Shown here: in pieces, positions 56,766 through 64,000 of the stretch
How positions within the stretch are numbered: position 1 is the first letter of the stretch
How the letters are laid out: each line of letters starts with the position of its first letter
Assembly: GCA_022818135.1 (NCBI GenBank)
Contig: JAFMSR010000003.1
Location: forward strand, 31,011,962-31,075,961
Reading direction: 5' to 3'
DNA: 64,000 bases
From: Saxidomus purpurata
Taxonomy: Eukaryota > Mollusca > Bivalvia > Venerida > Veneridae
Translations under genes and position numbers: made by a program
Notes under the pieces: generated by a model
What the model saw: the letters and a program-made list of their open reading frames with translations, nothing else
Told to the model about the DNA's origin: nothing
Database searches by the model: none

Positions 56766-57364
56766 CAGTTGAGTCTTGATTATTCGAAGTGCCGGGGACC
56801 AAGATTTTACTCCGAATAATCCATGGGTTCGAATAATCCAAGTCCCAAAAATGGCCTGCTGATTGTAAATCGTCAATATATACATGGATATAGCTATCAC
56901 GGACGCTTAACGGATTGCTCAGTATGAATGGAAAGATAGATATCAGCTGATCTGGGTATCCCCCCGTTACCGGGTCCTTCGCCAGATCGCTCGACCCAAA
57001 TTACTTCTGCACAAGTAGAACTCGTTTTTCTTCTGACAATTAAATCTGGAGCAATAATATTAACGGAGTGTGAAACGACGCAAAATCTCGCAAAATTCGT
57101 GGCCGTCTGAACGGGAAGCGGCCATCTTGAATCTAGAAATAGAAGCCGCAGAAAGCATAAAACAAAGCTGTAATACTCAACAAATGTTGACAATGAAATA
57201 CTAGATACGGTGATGGCATTTTATTATTATTTCATTCTATATACTGTAAAATATTTTTACCACCGTTTGTTAGTGATTAAATCTGTTTTTCAAGAACGTT
57301 TGCTCAAAAATGGCGACGGATTCGAGAAAGGATTTGAAATGACCAGTCACATTTCGCATGTTTT

Positions 57365-57448
57365 CACGGTGGGGAATCACATGATCAAAATAATCTCTAA
57401 ACAAAAGTAAATACATAAAAATGTTAGAAAATAATGAAAGCCGTTCAG
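57365..57448 (+). repeat. left arm of an 84-bp inverted repeat
   Basis: cacggtggggaatcac through gaaagccgttcag is repeated in inverted orientation at 59686-59769 with about eight differences. The two arms bracket the nested F1 element and the 190-bp MITE, so they were probably the arms of a palindromic inner section of the Tigger-like element. Confidence 0.8.
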
Positions 57449-57689
57449 TTGTGAATATAAACAAGAGGGCCATGATGGCCCTATATCGCTCACCTGTCTA
57501 CCATTGCCTATAATACAATGTCATAAATAGCTGAAAGGGCCAATTTTTACATTTACCTCTGAATAAGCCTATGTAAAATCAAGAGACCCCCGGGCAGGGT
57601 CAATTTTGACACTGAGGTCATGATTTGAACAATCTTTGTAGAGAGTCATGCCACATGCTGAATATCTAAGCTCTATGCCTCATTATTTT

Positions 57690-58150
57690 GCTGTCTGATC
57701 ACGATCTGCACTATTCACTATTCATTATTTGGCTGTTTCATCATGATCTGAACTGTAAGCTATTTATTTTATGCTGTCTGATCATCCATTTTATGCTGTC
57801 CGATCATGATCTGCACTGTGAGCTTTTCTTATTTTGCTGTCTGATCAAGATCTGCAATGTTAGCTATTCATATTTTGCTATCTGATCATGCTCTGCATCA
57901 CCGGCTATTTATTTTTTGCTGTTTGATCATGATCTGCACTGTTCACTATTCATTTCTGTTGTAAGATCATGATCTGCACTGTTTGTTATGCATTATTTTG
58001 CTGTCTGATCATGATCTGCACTGTTTGCTATTCATTTTATCATGATCTGCATTGTAAGCTTTTCATTATTTTGCTGTCTGATCATAATCAACACTGTTCA
58101 CTTTTAATTTTTTTGCTGTCTGATCATGATCTGCACTGTGAGCTATTCAT
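57690..58150 (+). repeat. minisatellite inside chimeric F1 element
   Basis: About nine imperfect copies of a unit of roughly 45-60 bases containing ttgctgtctgatcatgatctgcactg (in pieces) and ttcattat. The spacing is irregular. Confidence 0.75.
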
Positions 58151-58524
58151 TTTTTCAACAATTTTTGGAACTGTGCATATTGATAGATGGAAGAGTACAT
58201 TTTAGAAACAAACAGAACAGCTTATTCTTTTATGTAAGAAAAACATGCACATGCAAATTTGTCATTGATAAATCTAATATTTTCTTGAATGTTTTGCATT
58301 ATACTAAAGATTCATTTCATTTTATATATGACTTTCTTGTGAGGTGAATGTTAAACTTTATCTAGGACAAATCTTTAACATGGAAGTTCAACAAGGGGTC
58401 AAGAACATCTCCAGCAACAGAAAATTGCATCATCGCCTAATATAAGAGCCAATTTAAGGCCAGAGTTTTATATCTCTTGGTTTATAGGAAATTGTTTTAA
58501 AATATTGAGTAGGAAGGACTTTTA

Positions 58525-58605
58525 GTTTATATCAATTTATTTTAGCTCGATTGTGAAGCTTTTAGCTTAGCGAGTCGCTCTCGAGTCCACTTCCTGGAAA
58601 CTAGA
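58525..58605 (-). repeat. SINE 3' tail fragment
   Basis: On the minus strand: ccaggaagtggactcgagag, aagcttcacaatcgagct, aaaataaattgatataaact. This is the tail shared by the SINEs at 10014, 22797 and 34246. The tRNA-like head is missing. Confidence 0.65.
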
Positions 58606-59400
58606 AATCATCGAAACAACCTTTCTGACAAATTTCCAAGATATTTGGGCTGAAAATGTTACCTCTAGAGTATTAACAAGGCTTTTCCATATTTGGGCTC
58701 CTTGACCTAGTTTTTGATCCCAGATGACCCATATCCGAACTTGAGCTAGAAATCATCGAAACAACCTTTCCGACAGATTTCCAGGATATTTGGGCTGAAA
58801 ATGTTACCTCTAGAGTGTTAACAAGGTTTTTCCATATTTGGGCTCTGTGACCTAGTTTTTGACCCCAGATGACCCATATTGAAACTTGAGCTAGAAATCA
58901 TCGAAACAACCTTTCTGACAAATTTCTAGGATATTTGGGCTGAAAATGTTACCTCTAGAGTGTTAACAAGGTTTTTCCATATTTGGGCTCTGTGACCTAG
59001 TTTTTGACCCCAGATGACCCATATTCGAACTTGAGCTAGAAATCATAGAAACAACCTTTCTGACAAATTTCCAGGATATTTGGGCTGAAAATGTTACCTC
59101 TAGAGTGTTAACAAGGTTTTTCCATATTTGGGCTGTGTGACCTAGTTTTTGACCCCAGGTGACCCATAATAAAACTTGAGCTAGAAATCAACCAAACAAC
59201 CATTCTGACAAATTGCCAGGATATTTGGACTGAAACAGTAGCCTCTAGAGCCTTAACAAGGTTTTTCTATTTCTGGGTCATGTGACCTAGTTTTTCATCC
59301 GAGATGACCCATATTGGAACTCATCCGAGTAATTACTGGGACAAACATCCTGACCAAGTTTCGTGACAATTGAGGAAAAAATGTGACCACTAGAGTGTTA
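58605..59400 (+). repeat. P5 tandem array, 145-bp units
   Basis: gagctagaaatcat recurs at about 58743, 58888, 59033 and 59178, exactly 145 bases apart. Units share gatatttgggctgaaaatg and gacctagtttttgacccc. Neighbouring units differ by only a few bases, then the last two diverge. Confidence 0.9.
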
Positions 59401-59478
59401 ACGAACTAAATGTGGACGGACGACGGACAATCATCGATCCTAATAGCTCACCCTGAGCCAGCTCAGGTGAGCTAAAAA

Positions 59479-59668
59479 GTAGCCTATCTTATGACATCAC
59501 TAACGTATTCTAGAACTACTCGGGCCTCAACAATAATCACTTTCTGATTGTGTTGATTCAAAAATAAATTAGTTCAGTGTCTTGAAGTGTTTATCACAGT
59601 CGGAAGGAGTCTATGATTAAGACTTGTGTAGTTCTAGAATACGTTACTGGTGCCATATGATAGGCTAC
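59479..59668. mobile_element. 190-bp MITE
   Basis: The left arm GTAGCCTATCTTATGACATC and its right complement (GTAGCCTATCATATGGCACC) share a further 16-base block TAACGTATTCTAGAAC. Its left end lies two bases after the tail of the chimeric F1 element. Confidence 0.8.
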
Positions 59669-60495
59669 ATTTCATATTAAAAGCTTAACAGCTTTCATTA
59701 TTTTTTAACATTTTTCATATAGATGACTTTTGTTTAGAGATTATTTTGATCACGTGATTCCCCACCGTGGTTTTGACTTTGTATCAAATCTTATGCTGAA
59801 AAATATAATTTCAAAGTAAAGACAATTCATGTTTCTAGTGTTTGATTTACTTCGAAGTGCTTGAAATTGGCGTATTTTGTTGTTTTAAGTATGGGGAAAA
59901 ATGCAAATTATCTTTCAAAATGGCGACCACGGACGGCAATAAAAATCGATAATGGATTAGCGTATAAGTAGCCGTTTCCAATCCCGATAGTATATATTCG
60001 TCCCAGGTTAAATTAAAAGTCATGCTTTAAATAAGCTTGGTAGTTTGGTAGTCACGAGTTTGTTATTCGAAATTAAAGGAGAACATCTTTAACCGACTTT
60101 CCAACAAAAACAAAAGTTGTTCCTTTGGTATAAACAAGGTTAAAGCGAGTATGTAATTATCACACCTTAGAACATATAATGCGCCGACTGCATGTCGTTT
60201 TTCACAAGTTGAGCATGTCGGCAATTATTGGTTTGATTGGAATGCATTTCAAATAATGGGTGTGAAATTCCTTACAAACATTGACAATCGGACTGAAAAA
60301 ACACTTCGAATAACACCAGGTATTCGTAAAATCCATTCGAATAACCTGTTTATTTCTATATACATTTATATATAAAACATTTCAGGACCGAATATTGTCT
60401 TCGGACTACACCAGGTATACGAATAATAGGTTGTTGAATAAGCAGGGTCGAACTGTATTACAAAGTTCACATGACTAAATGATAATTACAAAATT

Positions 60496-60863
60496 AACTA
60501 GAGCTATCACTAAATGTGATTAATACCCCCAAAAGACTGCTTTATAAACTGAGGAAGTTTGTAGTAACAGAATACCGTGCAAACAAACTAAAATGAGATA
60601 TTGTTCTTGGCAAAAACTCTGTAATTTTTCAAGATAGAGTTATGGTTCTTGTACACTGAACTTCCTCTCAATGTGCTTGACCATTGTTTGAAGTGGTATT
60701 GAATTCCAACCAATAGTTGACAAAAGACGGAATGAAGACAATAGATTTCTAATATCTTAGGCCACACCTCCTACCACCCAAGGTACCCATCATGTGTGTG
60801 CTTAGACGGACAGACGGACAGATGGTGCGATTTCAATATGCCACCCTTCGGGGGCATAAAAAC
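60496..60863 (+). mobile_element. mosaic element: P1 head, F1 segment, P2 tail
   Basis: 60496-60715 is a P1 head and one P1 unit. 60717-60790 is the complement of the segment next to the tail of the F1 element (23985-24060: accacccaaggtacccatc). 60805-60863 is a P2 microsatellite and tail (gacggacagacggacag, ccacccttcgggggcata). The P1-like part ends abruptly at tagttgacaaaagacgg. Confidence 0.8.
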
Positions 60864-61180
60864 AAGGTTAGCTCATGGTGATGAACATTTGTGCCAAGCT
60901 ACATCAAAATCCCTCCATGCATGAAGAAGATATGCTCTGGACAAACTAAACTCGGACAAACACGCACATACGGAAGCATGCACGGAAGCACACACGCACG
61001 CACATACATCGAACTGCCATTGGGCAACTATATCGAGCTTTTGCAAGCGGCTCGACAAAAATTGTTTTTTTGTAAAAAACAATTAAAAACTATAAAAAAA
61101 AAAAGAAATTGAATTTTTTTTTAAGTAACAGTGACCTTGTCCCCCCTGTCCCCTCTACTTTGAAGGGGGCATAAAAATGG
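60864..61180 (+). repeat. further tandem-element unit and tails
   Basis: A P2-like unit (catttgtgccaagctacatc, cctccatgcatga), then a cacgcacata-type microsatellite and a hairpin cgagcttttgcaagcggctcg followed by acaaaaa. Another end-like hairpin region, ccccctgtcccctctactttgaagggggcataaaa, lies at 61143-61176. A further tail variant of the same element class. Confidence 0.55.
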
Positions 61181-61203
61181 CAAGGAATAGTTATGGTTCT
61201 TTG

Positions 61204-63657
61204 TAGGGATGGCAATGAATTTCCGGATATCCGAATATTCATTCAGCTTCCAAATATTCGAATCCAATATAGGTATCGGAGTATTAAATAAATTTGTCCA
61301 AAAAACGAATTTCAATTAAAAACTTGAATATTTACATGTTGTTTTCATGATAATAATTAATTTTCAATTACAGCTGATAAAGTGTCAGTTTACAATACCC
61401 GGTTGCCCTGGTAATGATACTTTCTATAGTCAATCCTAGCGATAGACAAGAGATTATGCAAACAAAAGAGTTTCAATTTCTAGGTGTGAATTGTTGAACA
61501 AATATTTAGATTAAGGAAAATTATTATGAAAGTGTTTTAAAGTCTTGTTTACGCATATACATGATGGAGAGGCGTTTACTTTAGCTATTGCAATTATGAA
61601 GTATCTTTTTGTACTGCGCCCCGTTTTACAAACATTAAACAAGTTTATTAAATAATTTTGTATTTTTTAATTAAAACTAGAGCTATCCCTAAATGTGATT
61701 AATACCCCCAAAAGACTTCTTCATAAACTGAGGAAGTTCGTAGTAACAGAATACCTTGCAAAAAAACAACTAAAATAGAGATATTGTTCTTGGCAATAAC
61801 TCTGTAATTACTCAAGATAGAGTTATGGTTCTTGTACACTGCACTCCCTCTCATTGTGCTTGACCATTGTATGAAGTTGTATTGCATTCCGACCACTAGT
61901 TTTCAAGTTGTGCTCTGAGACAAGGAAAAGTAATAATGGGCATTAACTCTGTAATGAGTCAAAATAGACTTATGGTTCCTGTGCACTGCACAACCTCTCA
62001 ATGTACTTGACCATTGTATGAAGTTGTATTGAATTCCGACAAGTAGTTTTCAAGTTATGCTCCGGACAAAGAAAAGTATCAAAATGCTATAACTCTCTTA
62101 TGAGTCAAGAAAGAGTTATGGTTCCTGTACACTACACTTCCTCTCATTGTGTTAGACCATTGTATGAAGTTGTATTGAATTCCAACCAGTAGTTTTCAAG
62201 TAACGCTCCTGACAAGGAAAAGTAACAAAGGGCAATAACTCTGTAAATACTCAAGATAGAGTTATGGTTCTTGTACACTGCACTTCCTCTCATTGTGCTT
62301 GACCATTGTATGTAGTTGTATTGAATTCCAACCAGTAGTTTTCAAGAAATGCTACGGACAAGGAAAAGTAACAAAGGGCAATAACTCTGTAATGAGTCAA
62401 GATTGAGTTATGGTTCATAAGCACTGCACTTCCTTTCAATGTACTTGACCATTGTATGAAGTTGTATTGAATTCCCACCAATAGTTTTCAAGTTATGCTC
62501 CGAACAAAGAAAAGTAACAAAGGGCAATAACTCTGTAATTACTCAAAATAGAGTTATGGTTCTTGTGCACTGCACTTCCTCTTATTGTGCTTGACCATTG
62601 TATGTAGTTGTATTGAATTCCAACCAGTAGTTTTCAAGTAATGCTCCGGACAAGGAAAAGTAACAAAGGGCAATAACTCTCTAATGAGTCAAGAAAGAGT
62701 TATGGTTCATGTGCACTGCACTTCCTTTCAATGTACTTGACCATTGTATGAAGTTGTATTGAATTCCCACCAATAGTTTTCAAGTTATGCTCCGAACAAG
62801 GAAAAGTAACAAAGGGCAATAACTCTGTAATTACTCAAAATAGAGTTATGGTTCTTGTGCACTGCACTTCCTCTTATTGCGCTTGACCATTGTATGAAGT
62901 TGTATTGAATTCCGACTAGTAGTTTTCAAGTTATGCTCCAGACAAGGAAAAGTAACAAAGGGCAATAACTCTGTAATGAGTCAAGATGGAGTTATGGTTC
63001 TTGTGCACTGCACTCCCTCTCAATGTGCTTGATCATTGTATGAAGTTGTATTGAATTCCAACTAATAGTTTTTAAGTTATGCTCCAGACAAGGAAAATGC
63101 AATGGACCGCCTGACCGACCGACCGACCAACCACCGGGTGACTCCTATATACCCCCCCAAACTTCGTTTCGGGGGTATAATGAACAACTTTTCAGGCTGA
63201 TCTTAATTTAAGCTTTTCTTTCTCAGTCCTATTAAGCCTCCTGCAGATCTATAAGTACTGAAATGAATTTCCCAGGAAGCAGCAGAAAAAGAAAGTAAAT
63301 ATCTGTGTAACGACCCTGTCATGGAGAAAACGAAACCAAAAATACAACAGTCCTTACAGCAGAGTTTGCTCCAGTAAAAACGTATATGAAATTTATTTTA
63401 TCCTAATTTTAAGACATGAATTATTGAATCTTATAGCCATTAATTGTCTGACTAAAAAGATATAAAAGTAAGTTCTTGGGATAGAATATTCGCCTGGCTA
63501 GGGTAACTGTAAGCTATCAATTTATAATTGCGAAAATATGTGACAAATTGATCAAAACATATTAGACTGCCACATAAAACGACCAAATATTTGGATATTC
63601 GTTCGAAAAGCTGACCGAATATCCAAATACAAATTTAAATTTTCGTTGACATCCCTA
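61204..63657. mobile_element. hAT element, 8-bp duplication GTTCTTTG, with nested P1 element
   Basis: TAGGGATGGCAATGAATTT at the left and the complement of TAGGGATGTCAACGAAAATT at the right, flanked by perfect GTTCTTTG at 61196-61203 and 63658-63665. Near both ends are gatatccgaatattc-like motifs. Without the nested P1 element about 0.95 kb remains, with no coding region. Confidence 0.9.
61676..63180 (+). mobile_element. P1 tandem-core element nested in hAT
   Basis: Head aactagagctatccctaaat, nine to ten units of 146 bases (cacttcct at 62281, 62427, 62573 and so on), a CCGA tract (63103-63118) and the terminal hairpin tataccccccc/gggggtata ending at 63180. Neighbouring units alternate between two subtypes (agtcaagaaagagttatggttc versus actcaaaatagagttatgg). 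Confidence 0.88.
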
Positions 63658-63820
63658 GTTCTTTGATATCACAATTCCACTCAATGCTGTCTATCTTTGT
63701 ACACAGTTGGAATAAATTCCCTTCAATATTTTGCAGTTATACTCTGAGGAAAAAATATATATCATACAAGGCAGAGTAATACTTCTTGCTCGCTACACTG
63801 TCTGAATATTTCCATTCCAT
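63181..63820. other. hAT remainder and flank; no gene seen
   Basis: 63181-63657 is the right part of the hAT element. 63666-63820 has worn P1-like motifs (ccctcaatattttgcagttatactctga-like). No coding sequence. Confidence 0.4.
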
Positions 63821-64000
63821 ACTAGGTAGGGACATGGTTCTTGCACACAACACATTGTCTTAATGTGCTGAACATTTGTGTCCAGTTATTTTAAAATTAA
63901 TCAATGCAAGACAAACTTACAGTCCGGACAGGAATGTGTGCATATATACAGGATTCCATTACCTTCAAACTCTAAGTGTGACCTTGACCTTTGAGGTAGG
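63821..64000 (+). repeat. P2 core units, cut by window end
   Basis: gtagggacatggttcttgca, gtgctgaacatttgtgtcc, cagtccggacaggaatgtg and gaccttgacctttgaggtag match P2 units. The element continues beyond the window. Confidence 0.75.

Larger units (their letters stand above)
57459..59477 (+). mobile_element. chimeric F1 element with three different cores
   Basis: Head AACAAGAGGGCCATGATGGC, a fragment of an F1 unit (57540-57680), a minisatellite with gatcatgatctgcactg (57690-58150), a SINE tail (58525-58605), and five units of the 145-bp P5 core (58605-59400). Then ggacggacgacggacaatc and the F1 tail AGCTCACCCTGAGCC plus AGCTCAGGTGAGCTAAAAA. Confidence 0.8.
56766..60455. mobile_element. pogo/Tigger-like element with nested elements
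   Basis: CAGTTGAGTCTTGATTATTC at the left and the complement of CAGTTCGACCCTGCTTATTC at the right, flanked by TA (56764-56765 and 60456-60457). The left part shares ctggstatcccc ... ttcrccagrtygctcgac with the Tigger MITE at 21470-21510. After removing the F1 element and the 190-bp MITE, about 1.5 kb remains without coding sequence. Confidence 0.7.

Overview
The window is a eukaryotic, AT-rich, intron-rich and repeat-laden stretch that most resembles a bivalve mollusc genome. This rests on short exons with GT-AG introns, a tRNA-Ser-primed Gypsy element, and many interspersed elements with tandem cores, tetranucleotide microsatellites and terminal hairpins, like the 'pearl'/Helentron-type elements known from bivalves. 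The species is an inference. A 500-base run of N near the start is a scaffold gap.

Two host genes can be modelled exon by exon. On the plus strand, 19074-25887 encodes a 239-residue SWSAP1-like ATPase in six exons; it is a RAD51-paralogue-like homologous-recombination factor. On the minus strand, 34149-31395 encodes a 169-residue TSPO (mitochondrial translocator protein) in three exons. A second, diverged TSPO last exon lies at 37806-37636, upstream of the complete gene, and its partner exons are not visible in the window.

Most of the rest is mobile DNA, much of it nested. 985-1395: LINE 3' fragment. 2105-2890: hAT-type MITE with a perfect 8-bp duplication. 3026-7788: a complete Gypsy element with 164-bp LTRs, a 5-bp duplication, PBS and polypurine tract, and a gag-pol frame broken twice. 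8159-10278: MITE, hairpins (one a perfect 49-bp stem) and a tRNA-derived SINE. 10651-17830: a decayed Merlin/ISXO2-like transposase gene split by a DNA element (12151-17751), which itself contains a 4.5-kb pogo/Tigger-class element (12928-17436). The pogo element has an almost intact two-exon transposase and a second HIRAN-like coding block. 28473-29627: another DNA element with TTF-zinc-finger-like coding remnants. 38590-39104: LINE fragment. 39860-64000: almost entirely repeats.

The repeats after 39860, and the copies inside the SWSAP1 and TSPO surroundings, belong to a few modular element types. Here they are called F1 (166-bp unit), P1 (146 bp), P2 (168-178 bp), P4 (166 bp) and P5 (145 bp). 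F1, P2 and P4 begin with AACAAGAG plus a hairpin; P1 begins with a variant of it. They end in a hairpin, in most copies after an ACGG/CCGA-type microsatellite. Several copies are mosaics that combine the head of one type with the core or tail of another. This modular exchange, and the pogo element with its extra gene, are the most interesting signals in the window.
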